Origin: Bradyrhizobium sp. CCBAU 53351
GTDB taxonomy: Bacteria > Pseudomonadota > Alphaproteobacteria > Rhizobiales > Xanthobacteraceae
Reading direction: 5' to 3'
DNA: 64,000 nt
Assembly: GCF_015291745.1 (NCBI RefSeq)
Contig: NZ_CP030059.1
Span: 3,809,501 to 3,873,500 of the forward strand
A program made the position numbers and the translations under genes. The notes under the pieces were generated by a model. It saw only the letters and a program-made list of their open reading frames with translations. It ran no database searches and was not told where the DNA came from. Positions 56,290-64,000 of this stretch are shown in pieces (within the stretch, counting starts at the first letter, position 1; each line of letters begins with the position of its first letter).

Positions 56290-56781
56290 CTAACTCGCAG
56301 ACGCTGCCGCGTCATCCTGCAACGGCAGCGGCACGTCCTTGGCAACACCCAGCACCGGGAAGCTGCGGACGTTCTTCACGTCGGGCATCGCCGCGAAATG
56401 CAGGAGCTGCTGGCGCATGCTCTCGACGCTCGGCGCGACGCATTTCAGGAGATAGTCGGTGTCGCCGGAAATCCGCCAGCACTGCTGGATGCGCGGGATC
56501 GCCGATATCGAGCTCTCGAACGCCTCCAGCACCGGCTGCGCCTGGCTGCCCAGCTGGATCGAGACGAACGAGACCACCTCATAGCCAAGCCGCCGCTCGT
56601 CGAGGACGGCCCGCACCGCGCGGATCACGCCGCGGCTGAACAGCGATTTTAGCCGCCGCAGGCAGTTCGGCGCGGACACGCCGACGCGCAGCGCCAGCTC
56701 GTTGTTGCGCACCCGCCCGTCCTGCTGCAGCTCGGATAAGATCTTCAGATCGACGCCGTCGAGCTGCTCACGCCCCGCCAT
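56290..56781 (-). CDS. Lrp/AsnC-family transcriptional regulator
   Basis: A 163-residue regulator with an N-terminal HTH (LDGVDLKILSELQQDGRVRN, ELALRVGVSAPNCLRRLKSL) and a C-terminal AsnC ligand domain (ISGDTDYLLKCVAPSVESMR). Such proteins sense amino acids. No obvious target gene is adjacent, so it may act on a distant locus or itself. Confidence 0.93.
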   Translation of the reverse strand: MAGREQLDGVDLKILSELQQDGRVRNNELALRVGVSAPNCLRRLKSLFSRGVIRAVRAVLDERRLGYEVVSFVSIQLGSQAQPVLEAFESSISAIPRIQQCWRISGDTDYLLKCVAPSVESMRQQLLHFAAMPDVKNVRSFPVLGVAKDVPLPLQDDAAASAS

Positions 56782-56896
56782 CCCCTGCCCTCGTCATGAG
56801 CCTGTCACGGCCGCCAGCGAAGCACGCGGGGGAATTGGTGCCAAGGGGTTGGAGCTGCGCATGGCGCTCCCGTGTACGAGCAGCATACCTCTCAGT

Positions 56897-57009
56897 GTCA
56901 TGGCGGGCATAGCCGTCCGAAGGACGGCGTCGCTTCCGCTCGCCTTTGTCCGACCTTCGCCTCGCCGAAGCGGCTTCGGCCGCGCAGGCGGGCCAAGCCG
57001 GGCATGACG
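56897..57009. repeat. Rhizobial-type palindromic repeat
   Basis: The element starts GTCATGGCGGGCATAGCCGT and ends in GCCGGGCATGACG, with CATGGC/GCATGAC-like ends and internal hairpins (GCCGTCCGAAGGACGGC). It belongs to the same broad family as the repeat in pbpC. It lies between the Lrp gene and the NDUFS4-like gene, in a 254-nt gap. Confidence 0.65.
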
Positions 57010-57035
57010 AATTCGGCGTAAGTGGATGCAGGTGG

Positions 57036-57341
57036 TTAGTGCGTCCAGGGCTCGCCGCGACGGAACGAGAAATTGTCGGCGTAAGCGACCGGGCGGCGGA
57101 TCGAATCCTGCGGCTCGATGACCTGGTAGGCGATGCCCTTGCGCTCGCAATAGGCGACCGCCTCTTCCTTGCTGTGGAAGCGGAGCGTGATCTGCTGCTT
57201 CATGTCGCCCGACGAGGTCCAGCCCATTAGCGGCTCGACCGAGCGCGGCTGCTCCGGCTCGTAGTCCAGCTGCCATTCCTTCGTCTTGGACCGGCCGGAT
57301 TGCATCGCGTTCTTGGCGGGCTTGAAAATGCGTGCGGTCAT
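57036..57341 (-). CDS. NADH dehydrogenase accessory subunit, NDUFS4-like (ETC complex I)
   Basis: A 101-residue soluble protein homologous to the eukaryotic NDUFS4 accessory subunit found in alphaproteobacteria. Motifs: ARIFKPAKNAMQSGRSKTKE, PLMGWTSSGDMKQQITLRF, and KEEAVAYCERKGI. Expected to stabilise complex I at the membrane. It stands alone rather than in a nuo operon, which is usual. Confidence 0.93.
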   Translation of the reverse strand: MTARIFKPAKNAMQSGRSKTKEWQLDYEPEQPRSVEPLMGWTSSGDMKQQITLRFHSKEEAVAYCERKGIAYQVIEPQDSIRRPVAYADNFSFRRGEPWTH

Positions 57342-57597
57342 GGGTGGTCCGGGCCTCGCTTTTCGTCTTTCGTTCGATTTCGATGCGTCAGGGTGGCAGT
57401 TGGTGCAAACCTCAGGGATAGTATAGAGACACCGGTTGGGAACTGCTTGGTGATTCCGGTCCCCGTAGCCTCTGCGACGGTATAGTCATTATGCTGCACC
57501 GTGACAATTGCGTACCCGCCTTCCGCGCCGGGATCCCGCCCGGCGGCACCGTCTCCCCGACCTCAGCCTGTCCGCCCCCCTCGAGAGCTCCCCTCGC

Positions 57598-58761
57598 ATG
57601 GCCTTCCTGAACATCAACGCCACGCTTCCCGACAAAGGCCGCGATCTCCGGCTCGACCTGTTTCGCGGCGTCGCGAACTGGGCGATCTTCCTCGACCACA
57701 TCCCGGACAACGTCGTGAACTGGATCACGACGCGCAATTACGGCTTTTCCGACGCCGCCGATCTGTTCGTCTTCATCTCCGGCTACACCGCCTCCTTCGT
57801 CTACGCGCGGATGATGCTGGACCGCGGCTTCCTCGTCGGCGCCACCCGGCTGACCAAGCGGGTCTGGCAGCTCTACGTCGCCCACATCATCCTGTTCGTG
57901 ATCTATATCGCCTCGATCAGCTATCTGGCGCTGCGCTTCGGCGACAGCGAGATGATCAACGAGTTCAACGTCGCCGGCCTCGTCGACAACGCCACCGAGA
58001 CACTGCGCCAGGGCCTGTTCCTCCGCTTCAAGCCGCTCAATCTCGACGTGCTGCCGCTCTACATCGTGCTGATGGGACTGTTTCCGCCGGTGCTGTGGTT
58101 CATGCTGCGCAAGCCCGACCTGACGATGGTGCTGTCGATCGTGCTGTGGCTGGTCGCGCGTCATTTCGGCTGGAATCTGAACGCCTATCCGGCCGGCCAG
58201 TGGTACTTCAACCCGTATTGCTGGCAGGTGTTGTTCGTGTTCGGCGCCTGGTGTGCGATGGGCGGCGCGCGGCGCTCGATGACGCTGATCAACGCGCCGG
58301 TCACGCTCTATCTCTGTCTCGGTTATCTCCTGTTCGCGCTGGTCATGACCATGGCGGGCCGCTTCCCCGCCTTCGGCGGCTTGTTCCCGGAATGGCTGTT
58401 CTCGGCCTTCAACCCGAACGACAAGACCAACCTTGCGCCCTATCGTTTCATCCACTTCGTCGTGATCGTGATCCTGGTGATCCGCTTCGTGCCGAAGGAA
58501 TGGCCGGGGCTGGAATGGAAGGTGTTCGATCCCCTGATCGTCTGCGGCCAGCAGTCGCTCGCCGTGTTCTGCGTCGGCGTGTTCCTGTCCTTCGTCGGCC
58601 ATTTCGAGCTGTCGATGAGCTCGGGCTCGCTGCTCGCGCAGATCTTCGTCAGCGTCGCCGGCATCGCGATCATGACGACGGTGGCCTATTACATCTCGTG
58701 GTCGAAGAAGCAGGACAAGCCGCTGAAGCCGCCACCGCCGAAGCCGGCCACCGCGGGCTGA
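57598..58761 (+). CDS. opgC: OpgC-family membrane protein (acyltransferase-like)
   Basis: A multi-spanning membrane protein of 387 residues with about ten helices, related to the acyltransferase-3 fold of OpgC, which decorates periplasmic glucans with succinyl groups. Motifs: RDLRLDLFRGVANWAIFLDH, then YGFSDAADLFVFISGYTASF. ATG 57598 is preferred; an in-frame start at 57508 lies in a segment without homology. Whether the substrate is cyclic glucan (as in bradyrhizobia) is inferred from the family. Confidence 0.85.
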   Translation: MAFLNINATLPDKGRDLRLDLFRGVANWAIFLDHIPDNVVNWITTRNYGFSDAADLFVFISGYTASFVYARMMLDRGFLVGATRLTKRVWQLYVAHIILFVIYIASISYLALRFGDSEMINEFNVAGLVDNATETLRQGLFLRFKPLNLDVLPLYIVLMGLFPPVLWFMLRKPDLTMVLSIVLWLVARHFGWNLNAYPAGQWYFNPYCWQVLFVFGAWCAMGGARRSMTLINAPVTLYLCLGYLLFALVMTMAGRFPAFGGLFPEWLFSAFNPNDKTNLAPYRFIHFVVIVILVIRFVPKEWPGLEWKVFDPLIVCGQQSLAVFCVGVFLSFVGHFELSMSSGSLLAQIFVSVAGIAIMTTVAYYISWSKKQDKPLKPPPPKPATAG

Positions 58762-58929
58762 ACCGGGAACGCTGCCGCTCGGAGCACGCCGTTTTGGTCG
58801 GCCCGACGGCCGTCGACCGGGATCGATTGACCTGGGTCAACCGGGGGTGGCGCCGACCGGCCTAATGTCGTCGCGACAGGCGCCGCCGCACCGATGTCGG
58901 CGGCTTCCCTCGGACAAGGCTCAAAGCAC

Positions 58930-59328
58930 ATGCCCTCTCATTTTCACGCCGTGGTATGGATCGACCATTCGCAGGCTAGGATCTTCCATCTCGGCCTGAG
59001 CGGCTCCGACGAAATCACGTTGCACCCGCAAATGGCGACGCGTCATCTTCATCACAAAGCGAACGCCGTCGGGAGCGGTCACGCCGCGCCCGACAAGGCG
59101 TTCTACGCTGAAGTGAGCAAAGCCCTCGACGATGCCGGGGAGATTCTCCTCATCGGCCCGGCGAGTGCAAAGACGGAGCTTGCCAACCACATTCGCGCCA
59201 ACGCGCCCGATATCGCCAAGCGCATTGCTGCGGTGGAAGCGGCCGATCATCCCGCGGACGCCGAAATCATCGCCTACGCCAAACGACATTTCAAACTGCC
59301 GCTGCCGCGCGTGCAGGCACCGGGATAG
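58930..59328 (+). CDS. eRF1-like 'translational machinery' family protein
   Basis: A 132-residue cytoplasmic protein starting MPSHFHAVVWIDHSQARIFH, a pattern I associate with bacterial proteins annotated as translational machinery or peptide-release-factor eRF1-domain-like. The C-terminal part (GEILLIGPASAKTELANHIR, AKRIAAVEAADHP) resembles the eRF1 domain 3 fold. Actual function unproven. An in-frame start at 58894 is possible but the homology begins at 58930. Confidence 0.8.
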   Translation: MPSHFHAVVWIDHSQARIFHLGLSGSDEITLHPQMATRHLHHKANAVGSGHAAPDKAFYAEVSKALDDAGEILLIGPASAKTELANHIRANAPDIAKRIAAVEAADHPADAEIIAYAKRHFKLPLPRVQAPG

Positions 59329-59412
59329 TCCGGACGAGCGGCATTCGGCCCGGGCCGGACGGCCTCAGCAACAAGCCGGGGCGCGGTGATGGCTCATTGC
59401 GGGCTCATCGCG

Positions 59413-59607
59413 TCAGGCCGCTTCCTCACCGTCGAACTCCGTGAATTTCTTGTAGATCCAGTCGCGGCCGTCGTGACGACGCCAGACCTTGCCGTACACG
59501 AGCTGCCCGTTGATCGAGCGGCGGGGCACGATCACCGTCCAGAGGTGCCAGATCTCGCTCCAGCTCGACTGCGGCCCGGCGGTTCGGAGATTGTGGTCGA
59601 AAGACAT
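59413..59607 (-). CDS. Small conserved hypothetical protein
   Basis: A 64-residue protein from ATG 59607 (MSFDHNLRTAGPQSSWSEIW, ending RDWIYKKFTEFDGEEAA). It has a coherent aromatic-rich composition, which argues for a real gene. No family or function recognised. Confidence 0.6.
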   Translation of the reverse strand: MSFDHNLRTAGPQSSWSEIWHLWTVIVPRRSINGQLVYGKVWRRHDGRDWIYKKFTEFDGEEAA

Positions 59608-59954
59608 GGCATAGAACTCACTGACGCAGAACTCACTGGCGCAGACCTCAACTGATGCGAACGCCGCGACGAATTGTGGTCTTGTGAGAGCACGGTTTGC
59701 AGCCCCCGTCGGGAGCCCAGACCGATCTGATAATGATCGCCGGAGCGGCCGCAACAGCCGCTCGTCCTTAACCTAACCGGTCAACCTTACCTCCCGTGGC
59801 ATATGGCCAACAGCGGTTGAAAGCCGGCGCCGACTTAACTAGAGTGCGCGCACGATTTGAGAACGACCGTGCCGTCTTGGGCGCGTGGTTATTTGATTGA
59901 GCTGACGTCCAATTTTGCGATTGAATTTTCGAGAAGATCGTCAGGGCGACCACA
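59608..59954. other. Intergenic region, no gene seen
   Basis: About 350 nt of somewhat lower GC without a gene I can support. A 96-residue frame on the minus strand here has no ribosome binding site or coherent composition. It may hold promoters for the two neighbouring small genes. Confidence 0.45.
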
Positions 59955-60113
59955 ATGAATTTGCAATGTGCACGTCTGCGCCTGGCGCTGCGATCGGCGC
60001 CGCCTGCGTCGATCGCGAGAACACCAGCGAAAGACCCGCCGACAGCCGCCAACGACAACCAGATGGTCTGGCCGTTCGTCCCGTTTCCGGCGGGCTGGCA
60101 CGCATCGGGTTGA
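59955..60113 (+). CDS. Small hypothetical protein with aromatic C-terminus (52 aa)
   Basis: ATG 59955 to TGA 60113 encodes 52 residues: a basic/alanine-rich start, a PAKDPPTAANDNQ linker, then MVWPFVPFPAGWHASG. The sharp change to an aromatic-proline tail is hard to explain as chance and resembles small Bradyrhizobium proteins. CAGGGCGA lies just upstream as a weak ribosome site. Confidence 0.45.
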   Translation: MNLQCARLRLALRSAPPASIARTPAKDPPTAANDNQMVWPFVPFPAGWHASG

Positions 60114-60394
60114 TTGGCCGGATCTCACAGGAATGACGTCCGAAAAGCGCAACGCCGCGCAAGCGGAATATCATCGCTTGGCGGCGTCCGTTTAGATATT
60201 GGGCGCTGAAATCCCCAACACACATATGTCTACGGCGACAGCCAAAGGTTCGATGAGACGCCGGCCATTCCATGCCGGCCAGCGGCCCCAATTCCTTGAA
60301 ACTTCGCACGGAGGTCGCGGAGCGGCGTCACGCACCGCTTGTCAGAATCAGGTCAGAACCGCAGCGAAAAATTCAGGAAAATCAACGTCGGGAC

Positions 60395-60471
60395 TGGTCG
60401 GGGCAGCTGGATTCGAACCAACGACCTGCAGTACCCAAAACTGCCGCGCTACCAGGCTGCGCTATACCCCG
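60395..60471 (-). tRNA. tRNA-Pro, anticodon UGG
   Basis: A complete 77-nt cloverleaf read on the minus strand. The acceptor CGGGGTA pairs with TGCCCCG (one wobble), D arm AGCGCAGCCTGGTAGCGC, anticodon stem GCAGT/ACTGC with loop TTTGGGT (anticodon TGG), T loop TTCGAAT, and an encoded CCA. Confidence 0.97.
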
Positions 60472-60568
60472 AATGTCCGGCGAGCCACGTCGATACACGC
60501 TTCCAAAGGCGCCAGCAAGCTTACAAACCAGCGCCAGCACGGCTGCCGGTGCCGCTCGCCGGCCGGCC

Positions 60569-61054
60569 CTATTTGCTGCCGAACAGCGGGTGGCCGACGC
60601 GGTCGCCGGGGCGGATGCCGTATTTCTGCGCCGTTCCCGCCACCACCTCGAGGACGGCTCGGGCCGGCCCCTTGGACGAGATGATCCTGGTCGACAGCGG
60701 CTCGGTGTTCTCGGCGATGCGCAGGATGCGGCCGTTGGCGCCGATGAAGATCATGTCGAGCGAGACATAGGTGTTCTTCATCCACATCGAGATTTCTTGC
60801 TCGGGATTGAAGTCGAACAGCATGCCTTTGCCGTCCGCAAGCTCCTTGCGGTACATCAGGCCGGTCTGCTTCTCCTCCTCGGTGGTCGCCATTTCGACCG
60901 AGAACACCTGCACGCCGTTCTTGGTGACGATCTCCAGCGGCTGGAAGCTGGCGGCGCCGGCGGGCGCGCTGACGACGGCACAGCCGGTGATGACGAGGAT
61001 GGCGGCGAGCCAGCCCTTCAGAGCGGACCGGACAGCCTTTCGATCAAAATTCAT
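60569..61054 (-). CDS. DUF192 family exported protein
   Basis: A 161-residue protein from ATG 61054 with an N-terminal signal or anchor (WLAAILVITGCAVVSAPAGA) and a DUF192 domain: TTEEEKQTGLMYRKELADGK, FDFNPEQEISMWMKNTYVSL, then VLEVVAGTAQKYGIRPGDRV. The cysteine in VITGCAV could be a lipidation site. The biochemical role of the family is unknown; proteins of this type are usually periplasmic or membrane-linked. The gene is downstream of the double-CSD gene but behind a strong hairpin. Confidence 0.9.
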   Translation of the reverse strand: MNFDRKAVRSALKGWLAAILVITGCAVVSAPAGAASFQPLEIVTKNGVQVFSVEMATTEEEKQTGLMYRKELADGKGMLFDFNPEQEISMWMKNTYVSLDMIFIGANGRILRIAENTEPLSTRIISSKGPARAVLEVVAGTAQKYGIRPGDRVGHPLFGSK

Positions 61055-61114
61055 GGGAGACACTCGAGGCGTGGGACTGGAACGAGTGCTTACGCGGCGG
61101 TCGCCGGAAAAGCC

Positions 61115-61144
61115 AGAGGCGCGCCGGCCTGCCGGCGCGCCTCT
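61115..61144 (-). terminator. Hairpin terminator after the double cold-shock gene
   Basis: A perfect 14-base stem (AGAGGCGCGCCGGC and its complement) with a two-base loop. On the minus strand it is followed by GGCTTTTCC, a short T run. It lies 56 nt after the stop at 61200. Confidence 0.65.
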
Positions 61145-61199
61145 ATTGCTCACGATTGCGGGATGAAAGCTCGCGCACAATCGAATGTGCGTCTCGCAC

Positions 61200-61862
61200 C
61201 TAGTGCGACTGTAATCCCGGCGATCCGGTCTCGGGATGGATCTCGGCGGCCATCATGCCCTTGGAGCCGGGCCCGAAGCGGACCAGGACGTACTGGCCGG
61301 GCCTGAGCTCCGTCATGCCGAAGCGGCGCAGCGTCTCCATGTGCACGAAGATGTCGGGCGTGCCCTCGCCGCAGGTCAGGAAGCCGAAGCCGCGCAGCCG
61401 GTTGAACCATTTGACCTGGGCCCGCTCCAGCCCGCTGGTCGGGGTGACCGTGACATGGGTGCGCGGCGGCAGCATCTGCGCCGGATGGATCGCGGTCGAC
61501 TCGTCCATCGAGACCACGCGGAACGCCTGGTAACCCTTGGCGCGCTGGATGCACTCGACGACGATGCGGGCGCCCTCATAGGCGGTCTGGAAGCCGTCGC
61601 GCCTAAGCACGGTAACGTGCAGGAGCACGTCCGGCCAGCCATTGTCGGGAACGATGAAGCCGTAACCTTTGGAGGCGTCGAACCATTTGATGACGCCGTG
61701 GACTTCGACGAGGTTGGCGCTGGCTTCGCCCAACCCGCTGAAGGGATTGAGGCCGCTGTCGCGGCCGGCGCCGCCGTGCTCACCCGGCGTGATCCGCCCG
61801 GGCGATACTCCCTGCCCGGGAACCCCGAGCTTTTTGGACTCAAATCCGTCCGACGACCCCAT
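61200..61862 (-). CDS. Double cold-shock-domain protein
   Basis: A nucleic-acid-binding protein with two CSD repeats, the rhizobial form of CspA-type chaperones. ATG 61862 gives 220 residues; a GTG at 61877 is the alternative. The N-terminal tail is glycine/serine rich. Domain 1 (about 50-120): HGVIKWFDASKGYGFIVPDN, LLHVTVL. Domain 2 (about 145-215): AQVKWFNRLRGFGFLTCGEG, DIFVHMETL. Both keep the RNP1-type KGYGFI/RGFGFL and FVH-like motifs. Confidence 0.92.
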   Translation of the reverse strand: MGSSDGFESKKLGVPGQGVSPGRITPGEHGGAGRDSGLNPFSGLGEASANLVEVHGVIKWFDASKGYGFIVPDNGWPDVLLHVTVLRRDGFQTAYEGARIVVECIQRAKGYQAFRVVSMDESTAIHPAQMLPPRTHVTVTPTSGLERAQVKWFNRLRGFGFLTCGEGTPDIFVHMETLRRFGMTELRPGQYVLVRFGPGSKGMMAAEIHPETGSPGLQSH

Positions 61863-62059
61863 AACCCCGGACCCCACACTGTCATGCGACCCGCCTCAGC
61901 AGCGGTGTCGAATCACGCGTCTTTCGAGAACCTTCTCAACTGGACGCGACGCGAATCTTTCGACTCAAAAGATAACACTCCCGGTTGCGAGGCATAGACA
62001 AAAAAGAGATTCGCCGGAACCTATGAACAGCTTGCACAGCCGCGAATCAAATTGATGCC

Positions 62060-62860
62060 TCAATTGCCGACAAAGGGCCCGAGCGTTTCGCCGATGTCGT
62101 GATGGATGACGAGGTCGGCGATGTCGTCTTGCTCGGTCGGCTCGCGATTGATGATCACCAGACGTGCACCGGCGTTCTTCGCCATCATCGGAAAGCCCGC
62201 CGCCGGCCACACCACGAGCGAGGAACCGATGGCGATGAAGAGGTCGCAGGCTTGCGACAGCGCGGTCGCGCGCTGCATTTCGTCATCAGGCATCATCTGG
62301 CCGAAGGAGATCGTGGCGGTCTTCACCGGTTCGTCGCAGGCGGCGCAGTTGGGTGCGGCGCCCTCCTCGTCGAAACGACGCTTCACCCAGTCGAGCGGAT
62401 AGGCCTGCCCGCATCCGATGCAGCGCGCATAAGTGGTATTGCCGTGAAGTTCAATCACGTGCTCGCCGGCGAAGCCGGAGGCCTGGTGCAGATTGTCGAT
62501 GTTCTGGGTGATGACGGCGGGAACCTTGCCGGCGCGGTAGAGCGAAGCGAGCGCGCGATGGCCGCGGCCGGGCTTTGCCGCCGCGAACACCTCTTCCATC
62601 GCAAAACGCCGGCGCCAGGATTCGTCCCGCGCCTGCCGGCTTGCGACGAACTCGCCGAACTCGATCGGACGATAGCGCGTCCAAAGTCCGCCCGGGGAGC
62701 GGAAGTCCGGAATGCCGCATTCGGTCGAGATGCCGGCGCCGGTGAACGGCACGATGACTTTTGCCTCGGCGATCATGTCGCCGAGCCGTTCAACGCCGCT
62801 CTGAATATCCGATGCAATCAATCGCGGCCTCCCCGATTCGTCTTGCCCTGGCAGCAACAT
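62060..62860 (-). CDS. cobB: NAD-dependent protein deacylase (sirtuin)
   Basis: Removes acyl groups from protein lysines using NAD. From ATG 62860 the 266-residue protein has FTGAGISTECGIPDFRSPGG (NAD site), TQNIDNLHQASG, catalytic His139 in IELHGNT, and a zinc ribbon with Cys147/150 and Cys172/175. A TTG at 62866 would add only two residues. The rest fits class III/bacterial CobB-like sirtuins. No partner acetyltransferase is next to it. Confidence 0.93.
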   Translation of the reverse strand: MLLPGQDESGRPRLIASDIQSGVERLGDMIAEAKVIVPFTGAGISTECGIPDFRSPGGLWTRYRPIEFGEFVASRQARDESWRRRFAMEEVFAAAKPGRGHRALASLYRAGKVPAVITQNIDNLHQASGFAGEHVIELHGNTTYARCIGCGQAYPLDWVKRRFDEEGAAPNCAACDEPVKTATISFGQMMPDDEMQRATALSQACDLFIAIGSSLVVWPAAGFPMMAKNAGARLVIINREPTEQDDIADLVIHHDIGETLGPFVGN

Positions 62861-63063
62861 GCGCAAGCGGCAAGATTGTTGACGCTCTTATCAAGCGCTA
62901 ACGCGATGCGCTCGGCAATTTTTTCCGGCCCTCGCTTATCACAATCCTGCAATGCCTCCTCCCCATTGACGCCCCATTCAGGAGCATCAATGGATGCGTG
63001 AATGCGACTCAAGATGATGCGGCGGCGTACTTGAGTTCAGTTAGTAAACCCGAGGGGATGGCT

Positions 63064-63228
63064 ATGACCGAAGACGAACAACGCAAAGCCCGTGAGCGCG
63101 ATGAGATCGCCGCCCGTGTCGCCGCCTTCCGTGCCACGCAGGAAAAGTTCAAGCGCGAGCGCGAGGAGTATTTCGTGTCGACGCTTGAGAATGCCCGCAA
63201 GGTCGAACGGCCCTCGCTTTGGCCGTAA
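63064..63228 (+). CDS. Small charged hypothetical protein
   Basis: A 54-residue protein from ATG 63064, chosen because GAGGGG lies six bases upstream. It is nearly all one charged helix (EDEQRKARERDEIAARVAAF..., KFKREREEYFVSTLENARKV) ending in ERPSLWP. A strong terminator follows 30 nt later, supporting a transcribed unit. Function unknown. Confidence 0.65.
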   Translation: MTEDEQRKARERDEIAARVAAFRATQEKFKREREEYFVSTLENARKVERPSLWP

Positions 63229-63256
63229 GACGTATCTGATCAATATAATGCGCATG

Positions 63257-63287
63257 AAAAAAGCCCGGAGCATCGCTCCGGGCTTTT
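63257..63287. terminator. Bidirectional rho-independent terminator
   Basis: GCCCGGAGC (63263-63271) and GCTCCGGGC (63275-63283) with a three-base loop, flanked by A's on the left and T's on the right. It can end both the plus-strand small gene and the minus-strand gene at 63310-63600. Confidence 0.9.
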
Positions 63288-63309
63288 CGCTTGTTACGCT
63301 TGTCAGTCG

Positions 63310-63600
63310 TTACCAATGGCGCCAGTGGTGATGGTGCCGGTAGTACGGTCCGCCGCCGTAATAGGCGTAGGAGCCAGGCCCGTAATAATAGTCGGGGCCG
63401 TCATAATAGCCGTAGCGAGGGCCGTAATAGCCGTACGGATGGGACGCTGCGACCGCGCCCGCGGTGATTGCGCCGGCGGCGAGGCCGAATGCGAGGCCCG
63501 GGCCGATGCCGCGCCCGCGTGCCTCGGCAGGTGCAGGGGCTGCAACCGCGGTCACGCCGACGGCTGCGACGGTGGCCAGAACTGCCAGTGTCTTCTTCAT
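63310..63600 (-). CDS. Exported Tyr/Gly-rich protein, hypothetical
   Basis: A 96-residue protein from ATG 63600, with AGGAGGAG just upstream. The signal peptide MKKTLAVLATVAAVGVTAVA is cleaved near APAEA. A glycine/alanine helix follows (GPGLAFGLAAGAITAGAVAA), then a low-complexity Tyr/Gly/Pro region (YGYYGPRYGYYDG) and a histidine cluster (YYRHHHHWRHW). The end could bind metal. It may be an envelope protein. Function unknown. Confidence 0.8.
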   Translation of the reverse strand: MKKTLAVLATVAAVGVTAVAAPAPAEARGRGIGPGLAFGLAAGAITAGAVAASHPYGYYGPRYGYYDGPDYYYGPGSYAYYGGGPYYRHHHHWRHW

Positions 63601-63776
63601 GCTCTCCTCCTTCGCGTCTTGCCGAGATAACGACGAGCGCCTGCGATAGTTGCGCGCAGGGCGCGGAACCGGCCCTGCAAAAAAATCGGCTGCGGCCGGA
63701 ACGAAACCGCCGGGTCCGCGTTGCCCTTCCAAGTGCGGGAGCCTCCGCCATCCGGGTTGAGGCAACAGCACGAAGA

Positions 63777-63812
63777 CCCCGTCGGCATCTCCGCGATGCC
63801 GGCGGGGTTTTT
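63777..63812 (+). terminator. Rho-independent terminator with no upstream gene on its strand
   Basis: CCCCGTCGGCAT (63777-63788) pairs with ATGCCGGCGGGG (63796-63807; one T-G wobble) around a seven-base loop, then five T's. The minus-strand gene at 63310-63600 faces the other way and no plus-strand gene precedes the hairpin, so it may end a small RNA. Confidence 0.7.
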
Positions 63813-63882
63813 CCGTTTCACGGGAGCAATTGGCAGCACACGACATTGGCTGCCAGCGGGGCGGACGATCGAGGAGGAAGGT

Positions 63883-64000
63883 TTGCCATTATCCGCTTTG
63901 CTGGCCCGTATCCGCAAACTGGTTCCAAGATCCGACGATCGGCATTACGACGAGATCGTCCGCAACTTCGGTGTCGGCACACTGCACCCGCCGCCGACGC
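63883..64000 (+). CDS. Start of a gene cut by the window end, hypothetical
   Basis: TTG 63883 with GAGGAGGAAGG directly upstream opens a frame that runs to the window edge: PLSALLARIRKLVPRSDDRH, then YDEIVRNFGVGTLHPPPT. Thirty-nine codons are visible. The composition and ribosome site make it plausible, but no family can be named from this fragment. The upstream gap 63813-63882 holds nothing else. Confidence 0.5.
   Translation, partial: MPLSALLARIRKLVPRSDDRHYDEIVRNFGVGTLHPPPT

Noticed and set aside
59768..60058. 96-codon minus-strand frame
   Set aside because: It has no ribosome binding site or coherent composition, and it overlaps the better-supported 52-residue plus-strand frame.
60133..60195. 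20-codon plus-strand peptide frame
   Set aside because: It is too short, without a ribosome site or sequence character, to call a gene.

Overview
The window is a high-GC chromosomal segment of an alphaproteobacterium. It is most likely Bradyrhizobium or a close relative. The pointers are an aapJQMP general amino-acid ABC operon, a small NDUFS4-like complex I accessory protein, DUF3551, DUF2171, DUF6481 and MXKDX-repeat proteins, a double cold-shock-domain protein, and several rhizobial-type palindromic intergenic repeats. I see no rRNA operon, IS element, prophage or CRISPR array. The species call is inference from gene content, not a database match.

Layout. 1-4350: minus-strand tripartite RND efflux operon (outer-membrane factor, periplasmic adaptor, inner-membrane pump; the pump runs off the left edge). 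5072-6106: cysteine synthase. 6167-13139: three tandem paralogous TPR/O-GlcNAc-transferase-like proteins, all starting with TTG behind the same Shine-Dalgarno. 13240-17752: aapJQMP. 18145-21200: cystathionine beta-lyase and a Na/Pi cotransporter. 21210-24938: four-gene envelope-glycolipid cluster (LAB_N protein, GT2, PAP2 phosphatase, ArnT-like GT39). 24989-32427: pbpC and an alpha-2-macroglobulin, the classic pair. 32827-32903: tRNA-Arg(UCU), then a small exported protein and a divergent PLP-fold protein. 34714-40382: a stretch of small proteins, many of unknown function.

40703-48561 is a transport locus: two complete TRAP transporters, an FCD-type GntR regulator and a DapA-family aldolase. 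A 21-bp palindrome overlaps a good promoter between the regulator and the second TRAP set, so the regulator probably represses the TRAP2-aldolase operon and itself. 48721-54443 is leucine catabolism (isovaleryl-CoA dehydrogenase, both methylcrotonyl-CoA carboxylase subunits, HMG-CoA lyase), with a divergent AraC regulator and no hydratase gene. 55719-64000 holds single genes: DUF3551, Lrp/AsnC, NDUFS4-like, OpgC, an eRF1-like protein, tRNA-Pro(UGG), DUF192, double CSD, a sirtuin, and small proteins.

No single locus is clearly a new system. The best leads are the OGT triplication, the PLP-fold protein beside tRNA-Arg, the promoter/operator at 44595-44625, the palindromic repeats that form coding sequence or a stop codon, the two-gene membrane module at 38750-40058, and orphan terminators that may mark small RNAs.
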